64,000 bases of DNA from Photobacterium obscurum (GTDB lineage: Bacteria > Pseudomonadota > Gammaproteobacteria > Enterobacterales > Vibrionaceae), in assembly GCF_026191635.1 (NCBI RefSeq), contig NZ_JAKRRW010000006.1, forward strand, positions 62,001-126,000, given 5' to 3'. The first letter of the stretch is position 1; every line of letters begins with the position of its first letter. Below, in pieces: positions 34,503 to 42,991 of the stretch. The translations under genes and the position numbers were made by a program. Below the pieces are notes generated by a model, which saw nothing but the letters and a program-made list of their open reading frames with translations, did no database searches and was not told the origin of the DNA.

Positions 34503-36137
34503 ATGAAAAAAGAAAAAGATGAAGAGACTCAGAATCCGAGTCGCCGTAACTTCTTAAAAATAGGAGGAGCAGCGGCCGCTGCTGCGACTGTGGGAGTTGG
34601 TGCATCAACCGGTTTTGTTCTTGGTCGAGAACCTGATCAGGATACCGGCTGGGGAAGAACGGCTGCGGGTAAGGATATGTTCTTTGATCGGGAACCGTTC
34701 CGAGTCGATACTGCACCAACACTGATTAAAGCTGGTAAAACGTCTAGACCTGAACGGGAAGATTTTCTGTTTAAGCGTCTTGATATGATTGGCAAGGCCA
34801 TCAAGCAAGGGTGGAACCCTGCTGACGGCTGGGAATCATGTCCGGATCTGCGCGTCGTTAACTATTATCGTCAATGGCCAAAACGATGGCCTGAAATGAT
34901 GGAAGCGCTTAGGCAGCGAAGCCTTTCGGTCAAAATGCAGCACAAATATATCGACCGATATGTCATTGCTCATGCTTATGATCATGCTAACAATGCATCT
35001 ATGTATGGTCAGAATGGGGTACCGGTAAACTGGCCACTTCCGCCGGAAGGTGAGCCTGATGTCGCTGATTTTAAGAGTATCTACGATCCCATGTATGGCG
35101 ATCCTGAAGCTGAAGCCCGCTTGAATTTCGGCTCAACGCGCGCGGGAGGAGAGGAGAAAGCGATACCTGTTGTTAAAAAGCGCCACTTTAAGACTCCGGC
35201 TCATGCCACAAAACTGATCAAGAAAGTTGCTCACCAGATGGGATGCAGTTTTGTTGGTATTACAAAAATGGATCCGGACTTTGTTTTTAAGAACATCATG
35301 CGGGGCACGCCTGATGATGGTGAAAACTGGGGGGATAAAATCCCGGAACACTGGAAATCAGTGATTGTTCTCGGTGTTCCAATGAGCTGGGATGCTATGT
35401 ACGCTGCACCTGCGTATGGTACGTCTTATGAAGCGTACAGTGTGGTTCGATTTGCGTCAGGAAAGTTAGAAGTCTTCCTGAACCGTTTAGGTTGGGCGGG
35501 TCGGGCAATGGTTCCGGGCGGTGACTATGAAATGACGTTGCCTCCGCTTGCGGTTAAGGCGGGTTTGGGAGAATCAGCCCGCAATGGTTGCTTGATCACT
35601 CCTGAAGTCGGCCCCAACATCCGTCTTGCTTGTGTGGTCACAGACCTTGAATTTGAATACGACAAGCCGATTGATATCGGTATCCGTGAATTTTGCAAAG
35701 AATGTAAGATCTGTGCCACGTCTTGCCCAAGCGGCTCAATCAGTATGGCCGATGAGCCTGATATCGTCGTTCGCGGCTATAAGGTGTTTGAGTTCAACCA
35801 GGACAGTTGCTTCCGTATGTGGTCATCACTCCCGTCAAATGGTCAACAGGGCTGCCGGGTATGTGTTTCAGTTTGCCCTTATACTCGACGAAATAACTGG
35901 ATCCACGCTTTGGTTAAGGAGGCGGATCCACGAGATCCAACGGGGATGACTCGCAAAGCACTGCTCGCTATGCAGCATAACTTCTTCTATTATCCTGACG
36001 CAGAAGCTTATGCGGCACCTCATAACGGCGGTAGATTAGCGAACTACCACCAACCACCAGAGTGGTTACGTTCTGAAGAATTCTTTACGGATATTAAGAA
36101 AGACTGGGAATATGATGGCAACTGGGAGGGATTCTAA
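34503..36137 (+). CDS. rdhA: Respiratory-type reductive dehalogenase (copy 2)
   Basis: A 544-residue dehalogenase. Tat signal with SRRNFLK (Arg14-Arg15) and an alanine-rich hydrophobic stretch. Corrinoid domain with GLGESARNGCLITPEVGPN. First cluster: Cys398, 401, 404, 408 (CKECKICATSCP); second: Cys436, 451, 454, 458 (CRVCVSVCP), the classical CxxCxxxCP form. C-terminus PEWLRSEEFFTDI is typical of RdhA. This copy is clearly a different lineage from the two others, with a longer N-terminal domain and another anchor type. ATG 34503 is preferred; GTG 34500 is directly upstream. One base separates it from rdhB2. Confidence 0.94.
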   Translation: MKKEKDEETQNPSRRNFLKIGGAAAAAATVGVGASTGFVLGREPDQDTGWGRTAAGKDMFFDREPFRVDTAPTLIKAGKTSRPEREDFLFKRLDMIGKAIKQGWNPADGWESCPDLRVVNYYRQWPKRWPEMMEALRQRSLSVKMQHKYIDRYVIAHAYDHANNASMYGQNGVPVNWPLPPEGEPDVADFKSIYDPMYGDPEAEARLNFGSTRAGGEEKAIPVVKKRHFKTPAHATKLIKKVAHQMGCSFVGITKMDPDFVFKNIMRGTPDDGENWGDKIPEHWKSVIVLGVPMSWDAMYAAPAYGTSYEAYSVVRFASGKLEVFLNRLGWAGRAMVPGGDYEMTLPPLAVKAGLGESARNGCLITPEVGPNIRLACVVTDLEFEYDKPIDIGIREFCKECKICATSCPSGSISMADEPDIVVRGYKVFEFNQDSCFRMWSSLPSNGQQGCRVCVSVCPYTRRNNWIHALVKEADPRDPTGMTRKALLAMQHNFFYYPDAEAYAAPHNGGRLANYHQPPEWLRSEEFFTDIKKDWEYDGNWEGF

Positions 36138-36458
36138 ATGTTTCCACAATCAACAGTATTAGATCCGCTGTTTTGGATGATATTAGGTGCGCTACAAGTA
36201 TTCATTTTTCAGAGTGCAAAAGTATGGGCCGAAGATTTTCAGCTTCGCATGAACTGGTGGAAGTGGTCGCTGGCAGGCGGCTGGTGGTTTTCTTTCATAC
36301 TCACTATTGCCGGGGCATTTACCCTGCTTGGTGAAAATGAGGGTAATGCCGGTTGGTATTTTTTGGGATTCGTTGGCACGGCAATCATCGTTGGTGGAGC
36401 AGTCCTTTTGAAGATACTGCTCGTGTTAAGCGACAGAGAAAAAATGACTCAGCAATAA
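36138..36458 (+). CDS. rdhB: Reductive dehalogenase membrane anchor (copy 2)
   Basis: A 106-residue membrane protein with three helices (FWMILGALQVFIFQ, WWFSFILTIAGAFTLL, GFVGTAIIVGGAVLL). The loop GENEGNAGWYFLG between helices two and three is of the kind seen in classical RdhB anchors. It starts immediately after the rdhA2 stop. It lacks the QSGAMG loop of the anchors at 5818 and 39413, which agrees with rdhA2 being a separate lineage. Confidence 0.88.
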   Translation: MFPQSTVLDPLFWMILGALQVFIFQSAKVWAEDFQLRMNWWKWSLAGGWWFSFILTIAGAFTLLGENEGNAGWYFLGFVGTAIIVGGAVLLKILLVLSDREKMTQQ

Positions 36459-36480
36459 GATATACAATGCTTAAATAGAA

Positions 36481-36506
36481 AGAGAGGGCATTTTGCCCTC
36501 TTATTT
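36481..36506 (+). terminator. Terminator after rdhB2
   Basis: Stem agagggca/tgccctct with a short T loop, 22 bases past the rdhB2 stop and followed by ttattt. It overlaps the possible leader of the AraC gene. Confidence 0.75.
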
Positions 36507-36543
36507 CGTGGGCAATATTAGGCGCAGAAGCAGAATATATAAA

Positions 36544-37407
36544 ATGATAAATACAATACCTTTTGATAACGAAAATTATGTGCAAGGGATCAGGGCGGAT
36601 TCTGTTAAATACTTGCTTGCGAGAAGGGGAAGTGAAGAGCTCGCTAATCCTCACAGGGTTGATTTTTATGCATTAATACTCGTTACAGAGGGGAGTGGTT
36701 TTCATTATATCGATAACAAAATGTACCACTGTCGCCCCGGTACCCTGTTTGTCTTAAGTCCCCAGCAGGTACATTACTTTGAATCTAAGTTTCAGTGGAA
36801 TGGTTATGTCGTCACTTTTGAAGACTCCCAGGTTTTTCCTATTGATAACCTTGATGCCAACTATGCGATGACGAAAGCGATACGAAGTGTTGACGTAATG
36901 ACGGAAGTGCTAGATGTTGTCGGTAAGGACTTTGATTCGCTGTATGAAGAATTTCACCAACCTGTAGATATTGCTTCTGGACATATTCAGCGAAATTTGT
37001 TGCAAAACATTCTTTTTAAAATCTTTTTTCGAACCAATTACAGCCTGCAGAAAATATCAAAAAGTAAAGAAATGGAAGATTTTCAGTTGTTCAGTGATGA
37101 AGTGGAACGTGCTTATATGACAAAGCACAATGTGAGCGAATACACTGAAAAATTACGAATGACGGCTAAGCGACTAAATACTATCTGCAAGAAAGTCAAA
37201 GGGATGTCGGCGAAGCAAGTTGTCGATGCCAGGCTGCTACTGGAAGCCAAACGCTTGCTGGGCTATACCTCTACACCAATCTCTGAAGTTGCTTTAATTC
37301 TGGGTTTTAATGAGCCGACTAACTTAGCAAAGTTTTTCCGCCGTCATACAGATATTTCACCAACAGAGTTTCGTAACATGTCTAAGTTTTTCGCAGATAA
37401 TAATTAG
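36544..37407 (+). CDS. AraC-family regulator between two rdh clusters
   Basis: A 287-residue regulator. An N-terminal cupin sensor domain (VDFYALILVTEGSGFHYID, YHCRPGTLFVLSPQQVHYF) is followed by a C-terminal AraC double helix-turn-helix (MTAKRLNTICKKVKGMSAKQ, PISEVALILGFNEPTNLAKF). ATG 36544 is chosen; an in-frame TTG at 36493 lies within the terminator hairpin. It sits between rdhAB copy 2 and the rdhA3 unit, which starts 414 bases downstream in the same direction. It is the obvious candidate regulator for one or both, perhaps sensing a halogenated aromatic. AraC control of reductive dehalogenase genes is unusual. Confidence 0.88.
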   Translation: MINTIPFDNENYVQGIRADSVKYLLARRGSEELANPHRVDFYALILVTEGSGFHYIDNKMYHCRPGTLFVLSPQQVHYFESKFQWNGYVVTFEDSQVFPIDNLDANYAMTKAIRSVDVMTEVLDVVGKDFDSLYEEFHQPVDIASGHIQRNLLQNILFKIFFRTNYSLQKISKSKEMEDFQLFSDEVERAYMTKHNVSEYTEKLRMTAKRLNTICKKVKGMSAKQVVDARLLLEAKRLLGYTSTPISEVALILGFNEPTNLAKFFRRHTDISPTEFRNMSKFFADNN

Positions 37408-37821
37408 GCTGTGAGCATACAAAGCTGTTTTCAAGGTGGAGTTTCTTCACCTTATTTCTTCACTAATGGCGTATTTAGGATTGTTGCCAAAGATATTGTT
37501 AACCTCATCACAAAATCTCAGGAAGTATCGTTTTTGCGACTAAATGGTCATGTAGGGATGGTTTGTCAGGCTTTTTGCGCATCATCAAAAAATGACCTAA
37601 AAAAATCATTTTTTTAATGAGCAAAATCAATTTACAGTAACCCGTCTGCACGATTCCATACCGACAACTTAGGTATTGTTCCACAATCGGTAATAGTCAA
37701 TTGCCATTCAATACCTCTTTCATGACAGCTTTCAGGACTATCATCTGCTCACAATCTAACGGCTCGCCAATTATCCCGCGGTAAGCCATTTTTCAGTTTT
37801 GATTGCTGACCTGGAATTGCC
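37408..37821 (+). promoter_or_regulatory. Gene-free region before rdhA3
   Basis: This 414-base stretch has no convincing gene. A weak hairpin aaggtg/cacctt (37433-37453) may end the AraC transcript. An A/T-rich inverted repeat aaaaaatga/tcatttttt lies at 37587-37614. Taccga/tcggta arms enclose 37647-37680. No perfect FNR box or GTACC palindrome is present, so rdhA3 seems to be controlled differently from the other units, perhaps by the AraC protein. Confidence 0.5.
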
Positions 37822-39399
37822 ATGACTACAAAAAATACTTCTCAGAATGATACAACCAATGAGCAGCTTGACGCAGATTTAGATAACCCGTCTCGTCGAA
37901 CGTTTTTCAAACGTGCAGCAGTCGGAGGGGGGGCCGCATTAGTGGCAGGCCTAGGTAGCTATGCGGCTGGTAAAGGATCTGTTCAGGGACAGGAAGATCC
38001 TGACTGGCCTGAAGTTACCGATGATTTCAAGCCTTTTGCGCAGCGCGACACGGTGTGGTCTTATGCGCTCAGCCCACTGATGATGATGAAACATCCAGAG
38101 CGCAATGAGCAATTTGGCCGCTTAAACAAAGATAATCCCCGCTATAACTTCCAGTTGCAGGTTCCGGGTTTTGAACAAAAAGACTGGGACAACACCCGTC
38201 CGGGGTTTACCCAGCTGGATACCGCCCTGCAACATTCTGCCTGGCTTCCCCCTTACGCATCAGAATTACGCCTGGGCGCCTGTGGTACACCTAATACACG
38301 CCTGTTCACATGGGATCAATCTGATGTCGAGCACGAACAGTATCAATTTGGCTCAGAAAAAGAAGCGTCTGATGCGATCCGTTCTGCTGCCCGTCTTTAT
38401 GGTGCCGTGCGTTGTGGTATCGCTCGGCGTGACAAACGTTGGGATTATGATCCTATTTATGATGCCGGTGTGACGACTGAAATGATGGATATGATGGCGA
38501 AAGAAGGCATCGGCAAGATTCGCGATCAAAAAGTACTGGCTGGTGCAATGAAAGATGCGATGGAACACTACAAGGTTCAGGATAGGGAGTTGAGCTGGGA
38601 GCATGATTTTCCCTTTGAACCCAAGACAGTCATCGTAATGGCCGTACCGATGGATTACGACAATGTGGCTGCGGCACCGACCAGAACCTCTTGTGCTACC
38701 GTCGGTGATGGTTATACCAAGATGGCGACGCTGGCATCGAGTATTGCCAAATTCATCAAAGGGTTGGGGTTTCAGGCCGTGGCCTGCGGAAACGACCTGG
38801 GTAACTCTGTTGCTTATGGTATTGCGGCAGGTCTCGGCGAAGGTGGGCGTAACAACCAGCTGCTGGTACCAGGATATGGCCCACGTGTACGTTTGTGCAA
38901 AGTGTACACCGATTTTGATTTTGTCCAATATGACGTCCCTCACAGCTGGGGGATCACCGAGTTTTGTAAGAGCTGTAAAAAATGCGGCGAGGCTTGCCCA
39001 AGCGGTGCCATCGATATGGCTGATGACACGCACTTTTACTTTGAAGGTGAGCATTCTGAACAACCGGGCTATTCATGGTCCAATCACGAAGGGATTAAAA
39101 AGTTCCATACTGATGCCAAAAAGTGTTTTGACTACTGGCTGGAGAGTGATACCGACTGTGCGGCCTGCACTGCCTCCTGTACTTTCAACGAACCGGACTA
39201 CTGGCACCACTGGTTCATCATGGCGATTAACCCATACACGCCAAGGCTTATTCATAGCCTGATGGCAGAGTTGCACCCGGCTTTCGGCTACGGTTCGACC
39301 CAGAATCCAGAAAAAGTGAAGAAATTCTGGAAAACAGGTGAAGGCATGCGGGTAAACGAAACTAACCGTAATGTGTTTGGTGCAGTAGGTAAGGCATAA
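37822..39399 (+). CDS. rdhA: Respiratory-type reductive dehalogenase (copy 3)
   Basis: A 525-residue dehalogenase, close paralogue of the one at 6115. Tat signal SRRTFFKR (Arg25-Arg26). First cluster Cys382, 385, 388, 392 (CKSCKKCGEACP); second Cys435, 446, 449, 453 (CAACTASCT, again Thr instead of Pro). The family segments GLGEGGRN and GPRVRLCKVYTD are present. Relative to copy 1 there is a 36-residue insertion at about residues 216-251 (starting GVTTEMMDMMAKEGIG) just before the LSWEHDFPF segment. Heads a five-gene unit: rdhA, rdhB, rdhC, small membrane protein, CxxC protein. Confidence 0.94.
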   Translation: MTTKNTSQNDTTNEQLDADLDNPSRRTFFKRAAVGGGAALVAGLGSYAAGKGSVQGQEDPDWPEVTDDFKPFAQRDTVWSYALSPLMMMKHPERNEQFGRLNKDNPRYNFQLQVPGFEQKDWDNTRPGFTQLDTALQHSAWLPPYASELRLGACGTPNTRLFTWDQSDVEHEQYQFGSEKEASDAIRSAARLYGAVRCGIARRDKRWDYDPIYDAGVTTEMMDMMAKEGIGKIRDQKVLAGAMKDAMEHYKVQDRELSWEHDFPFEPKTVIVMAVPMDYDNVAAAPTRTSCATVGDGYTKMATLASSIAKFIKGLGFQAVACGNDLGNSVAYGIAAGLGEGGRNNQLLVPGYGPRVRLCKVYTDFDFVQYDVPHSWGITEFCKSCKKCGEACPSGAIDMADDTHFYFEGEHSEQPGYSWSNHEGIKKFHTDAKKCFDYWLESDTDCAACTASCTFNEPDYWHHWFIMAINPYTPRLIHSLMAELHPAFGYGSTQNPEKVKKFWKTGEGMRVNETNRNVFGAVGKA

Positions 39400-39412
39400 G
39401 AGGAGCAAAAAA

Positions 39413-39691
39413 ATGGAATTAATACAGTGGTTTTTGATGGGGGTCCTGTTCACTTTAGCTGTGCTGGGACTGGCATATCTTTCAGTTAAAGTGAAGCTTC
39501 CCTGGTACGGCTGGGCAATGATGATCACAGGTTGTTTGGCTATCTTGTTCGGCATCGGCTGGGCCGGAGCTTCATTCTTTGAAGGCATAGCTCAATCTGG
39601 TGCGATGGGGCTGATGTTAATCAGTTTGCCTGGCTTACTGATGATTATTCTGGCCTGGCGTAAGTTCGTCCCGAAAGACGCAATGTTCTAA
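39413..39691 (+). CDS. rdhB: Reductive dehalogenase membrane anchor (copy 3)
   Basis: A 92-residue three-helix membrane protein, 13 bases after rdhA3 behind aagaggag. It shares with the anchor at 5818 the N-terminal pattern ME-LQWF-type start, the WxGxSFxEG stretch and the QSGAMGL loop. Paired inheritance of this anchor type with the CxxCxxxCT-type RdhA is visible in both clusters. Confidence 0.87.
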   Translation: MELIQWFLMGVLFTLAVLGLAYLSVKVKLPWYGWAMMITGCLAILFGIGWAGASFFEGIAQSGAMGLMLISLPGLLMIILAWRKFVPKDAMF

Positions 39692-39769
39692 ACACGATAA
39701 GAATGCAATCAGCGCAGGCGGTATCTTCTCCAGCGCTGAATTGTTTGATACAGAAACTCGGAGTAGGTA

Positions 39770-41029
39770 ATGCGAGTAACTCATTCCCGAACGACAACTT
39801 TTTTAAAAACGCTAGCCTGGCTTAGTCTGCTAGCGGCCTTCGTGATCGGGCAGCTTGCTTCTCAGCCAAATCATAAGGCAATGTTATCTCACTATATGGG
39901 GGATTTAGAACTAGAGCGTGCGGATTACCAAAATGAAAAACCGATTGTTTTTAAATTGGTAAAGCAACAACCCGGTGATGCAGACGTGGTGGTACTGGGA
40001 GAAGGCGAAGGTTACGGTGGCCTGATGATGGTTGGTATATTTGCGCATCGGACTGATACCGGCCCCCGGATCCAGAAGTTAGCTCTGCTTTCCAACACTG
40101 AAACACCTCCCTACATAGAGCGTTTGAAAAAAAAGCATTTTTTCAACCAGTTTAACGATAAGTTGATCACCGATGATTTTCTGATTGACTCAGATATTGA
40201 TGGATATTCAGGTGCCACAATATCAGCGCGCGGGATCACGTCGGCGGTGCGTCAGGCTGTTCATCTCGGTGCGGTGAACCACTTGAAAATGCCCTCTGTC
40301 TGGCAAGAAGAGCAATGGCAGTTTGGCGCTAAAGAAGCCGGCCTGTTGTTATTGGTTGCTTTGGTGGTATTTGCCAACCAGTATCAAAGTAAGCTAAGCC
40401 GGAAGCTGAAAGTAATTATTCCATTTTTGTCATTAGCATACGTGGGGATTTACACCAATGCGTCAATCAGTTTTGGTAGCCTCAGTTCAATTCTGCTGGG
40501 CTATTTCCCCAGCCCTAAGCATCACCCGATCTGGTGGATTATGATGCTTAGCGTATTTGGCGGTATCGTGTTTCTTCGACGCAACCTATATTGCAATAAT
40601 CTCTGCCCTTTCAGTACGGTACAGGGGGTATTACATAAGATAAGCGGGATCCGTCTGAATCTGACGCCACAAGTTACTCGTCATGCCAGAAGCATCATTC
40701 TGATGCTGATCTGGATGTCATTGATGTTGATTTTCTTATCGCGACATCCGGCGCTTGGATCCTACGAACCTTTCTCCATGATGTTTGCTTTAGAAGGTAT
40801 GGGGATGCAGTGGTACATCTTGCCTTTCTCGTTACTAGGGGCACTGTTTGTTCCTGATTTCTGGTGCCGACTGTTTTGTCCTGTGGGCTTTACGCTTAAT
40901 GAGCTAGTGCGCTTGCGCAGCAAAGCGGTGAATATTTTTAAGCGTCTGATCAGCTCAAAAACACAATTCATTCCAATTGCCGATATAACAGGAAATGATG
41001 TGCGGCAAAAACAGCGGAGATCTAAATAA
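39770..41029 (+). CDS. rdhC: RdhC/NosR-like membrane flavoprotein with Fe-S motifs (copy 3)
   Basis: A 419-residue homologue of the protein at 9934. N-terminal helix, outer FMN domain with flavinylation motif DGYSGATISA, about five helices, and the motifs CNNLCPFSTVQ and CRLFCPVGFTL. It follows rdhB3 by 78 bases and overlaps the next gene by one base (TAATG). Likely function: electron transfer to RdhA3 through covalent FMN. ApbE, needed to attach FMN, is not in the window. Confidence 0.9.
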   Translation: MRVTHSRTTTFLKTLAWLSLLAAFVIGQLASQPNHKAMLSHYMGDLELERADYQNEKPIVFKLVKQQPGDADVVVLGEGEGYGGLMMVGIFAHRTDTGPRIQKLALLSNTETPPYIERLKKKHFFNQFNDKLITDDFLIDSDIDGYSGATISARGITSAVRQAVHLGAVNHLKMPSVWQEEQWQFGAKEAGLLLLVALVVFANQYQSKLSRKLKVIIPFLSLAYVGIYTNASISFGSLSSILLGYFPSPKHHPIWWIMMLSVFGGIVFLRRNLYCNNLCPFSTVQGVLHKISGIRLNLTPQVTRHARSIILMLIWMSLMLIFLSRHPALGSYEPFSMMFALEGMGMQWYILPFSLLGALFVPDFWCRLFCPVGFTLNELVRLRSKAVNIFKRLISSKTQFIPIADITGNDVRQKQRRSK

Positions 41030-41229
41030 TGACTACCACTAGAAAGAAAAGGAAGCCGAACACGTTCGCACTCATTATGTTCGTCGCTACCTTGGTGTTG
41101 ATCATCATTTTTTTCCTTCAGTCAGCATTGAAAATTAAGCAGCAAGGCCTTGTCGGTGGAGCCATCGACCAAGTTCATGCAACAGTACAAATGTATCAAG
41201 AGAACCAACAGCAGGAGTCCGGGAAATGA
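41029..41229 (+). CDS. Small single-span membrane protein following rdhC (copy 3)
   Basis: A 66-residue protein: basic N-terminus (TTTRKKRKPN), one membrane helix (FALIMFVATLVLIIIFFLQS) and an outer tail. It begins on the last base of the rdhC3 stop. Aligns by eye with the protein at 9753 (ATLxLI, FxQSALxI, trailing Val-Gln). Function unknown; probably part of the RdhC complex. Confidence 0.8.
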   Translation: MTTTRKKRKPNTFALIMFVATLVLIIIFFLQSALKIKQQGLVGGAIDQVHATVQMYQENQQQESGK

Positions 41230-41942
41230 CAAACACATGGCAGCTTGAGAGCGATAAAGCACACACTGATTTGGAGTTCGGCACGTCTGAATATAAAGCC
41301 TGTACCCATTGTCAAAGTGCTATCGAAATTGTTCCTTTGTTGTCAGGTAATACGCTGGGAGGACAACTTTGGAGTGATGGTTTTTTGGTAGCCGATCAGA
41401 TGCCAGAGCAGGAATTACTCGGCCGTTGCCGCCACTGTAATGAAATTGTCTGCCTGACTGATCTGCAACCTCATCCACAGCAAGAAGGCTTTGCTGACAA
41501 CAATGATAATTCCTATCTGTCATTGACCCTGACTGATTACGAAAAGCTATTGCAGCAACTTGGTGATATTGCTGAATACTATCATGCCTATCTGCGGATC
41601 AAGTTTTGGCAGCGAAGCAATGATCAGCGTCGTCAATTAGACACAAGGATCCCATTCACCGAGCAAGAACAGCAGAATCTTCAGGCGTTGTTGCTCTTGC
41701 TCGACAGCGAAGATGCTAGCCGACTGCTGAAAACGGAAATATATCGCCAACAGGGCGAGTTTGAGCGCGCCCAACGTGAGTTATCGGACCCTTTCGATCA
41801 TCGTGTTAGTGAAGTTGTGGTGCGTTTAAAGCAACTTGTTCGTGAAAAAAATCGACATCTTGCAATGATCTTTTGCGGTGAGCCCGCAGGCGATTCAATA
41901 TCTGCTTGTAAAGCGGCGTCAAACTACAGGGGTACAGACTAA
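41226..41942 (+). CDS. Uncharacterised protein with two CxxC motifs
   Basis: A 238-residue soluble protein with no signal peptide, starting in the ATGA overlap with the small membrane protein gene. The N-terminal third has two CxxC pairs (KACTHCQSA and GRCRHCNEI) about 40 residues apart, suggesting one zinc ribbon or rubredoxin-like site. The rest is helical and Gln-rich with a weak TPR-like look (DSEDASRLLKTEIYRQQGEFERAQRE). No family is recognised. As last gene of the rdhA3 unit it may help assemble the flavoprotein or dehalogenase; no counterpart was found in the other two clusters. Confidence 0.75.
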   Translation: MTNTWQLESDKAHTDLEFGTSEYKACTHCQSAIEIVPLLSGNTLGGQLWSDGFLVADQMPEQELLGRCRHCNEIVCLTDLQPHPQQEGFADNNDNSYLSLTLTDYEKLLQQLGDIAEYYHAYLRIKFWQRSNDQRRQLDTRIPFTEQEQQNLQALLLLLDSEDASRLLKTEIYRQQGEFERAQRELSDPFDHRVSEVVVRLKQLVREKNRHLAMIFCGEPAGDSISACKAASNYRGTD

Positions 41943-41954
41943 GAACTTTCAATA

Positions 41955-41996
41955 ATCAACCTGGTAGTGAGTTTGAAAATCTACTGCCAGGTTGAT
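41955..41996. terminator. Hairpin between convergent genes
   Basis: Arms atcaacctgg (41955-41964) and ccaggttgat (41987-41996) with a further paired tag/cta inside. It lies just past the CxxC gene and before the end of the convergent LysR gene, and marks the right edge of the rdh-cob region. Confidence 0.65.
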
Positions 41997-42035
41997 GCGA
42001 TTCTCGCTGAAAGAGTTAGCGCACAAGGAGCACGC

Positions 42036-42974
42036 TCAAAGTTGAACGATATCTTGTTGGGGAGGCAAGGGGACACCAAGCAGCTTGTTATACCGCATAA
42101 AATGAATGAAAGCCCTTGTTGAAGATGGGCTGTACTGACTTCTGGGGTAAATGGCATATATTGGAACAGAATCGGCAAACTTGCCGTCAAATAGCGAAAC
42201 TAAGCGCCCTTCTGCAACATATTGCCTGACCAGAAAATCGGGCAACCAGACAATACCAAAATCATTCAATGCCATATGCATAGCCACTTCCAGCTCATCA
42301 CACTGCATGCGGCTGTTGATCTTCACCTGATGGGATATTTCATCTTCAAACCACAACCAATAGCCAGGTTCACGCACGCGGGCTGATTCTGAACATTCAA
42401 TGGTATGGTAGGCACCCAGCTCCCTTGGATGTTGAGGCACGCCATTTTTGGCCAGATAGGCAGGGCTGGCATAAAACCTTCGGTGACAGAGCACCAGGGG
42501 TTCACTAATAAACGCCTGCTCATCTAACGGGGAGATATGCAACATCAGATCAGCATCGAATTTTTTAGTTTCTGGCATGCCGTGGGTAGTTAACAGTGTG
42601 AGATCGATTTTCGGGTACTGTTCCAAAAATTCGGTTAAACAGAATTGTGCCAGACGTCGGTTAAGCAGATCCAAGCTACATACTTTCAGTTTGCCTGTCG
42701 GTTCAGCCTTCTGACTTTGTATTTCTCCAATTGCCTGGACCCACTGTTGTTCCATGGCCACAGTATGTTCAATAAAACGCCTGCCCTCATAGGTTAATTC
42801 GAGCTGCCGGGTTGTGCGTTTAAAGAGCAATATTTGCAAACTGTCTTCGACAGACTTTACCCTACGGCTCACACTTGGTCGGGTTAGATTCAACAAGTCT
42901 GCGGCTTTGGCGAAGCTGCCTTGGCTGGCAATAAGATTAATAAGTTTGAGATCGTCAACGGAGATGTTGGTCAT
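42036..42974 (-). CDS. LysR-family transcriptional regulator
   Basis: A 312-residue LysR regulator. The N-terminal winged helix-turn-helix is clear (LINLIASQGSFAKAADLLNLTRPSVSRRVKSVEDSL), followed by a periplasmic-binding-protein-like effector domain. It starts 17 bases after the stop of another LysR gene on the same strand, so both may be on one transcript from the region divergent to the efflux genes. Target unknown. Confidence 0.92.
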   Translation of the reverse strand: MTNISVDDLKLINLIASQGSFAKAADLLNLTRPSVSRRVKSVEDSLQILLFKRTTRQLELTYEGRRFIEHTVAMEQQWVQAIGEIQSQKAEPTGKLKVCSLDLLNRRLAQFCLTEFLEQYPKIDLTLLTTHGMPETKKFDADLMLHISPLDEQAFISEPLVLCHRRFYASPAYLAKNGVPQHPRELGAYHTIECSESARVREPGYWLWFEDEISHQVKINSRMQCDELEVAMHMALNDFGIVWLPDFLVRQYVAEGRLVSLFDGKFADSVPIYAIYPRSQYSPSSTRAFIHFMRYNKLLGVPLPPQQDIVQL

Positions 42975-42991
42975 AGCCTAACAGTAATCCC

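Noticed and set aside
37587..37614. A/T-rich inverted repeat aaaaaatga/tcatttttt as a regulator site
   Set aside because: Low complexity; could arise by chance and matches no known operator.
38353..39063. 236-codon minus-strand frame inside rdhA3
   Set aside because: Lies wholly opposite the cluster-binding part of rdhA3; no family features.
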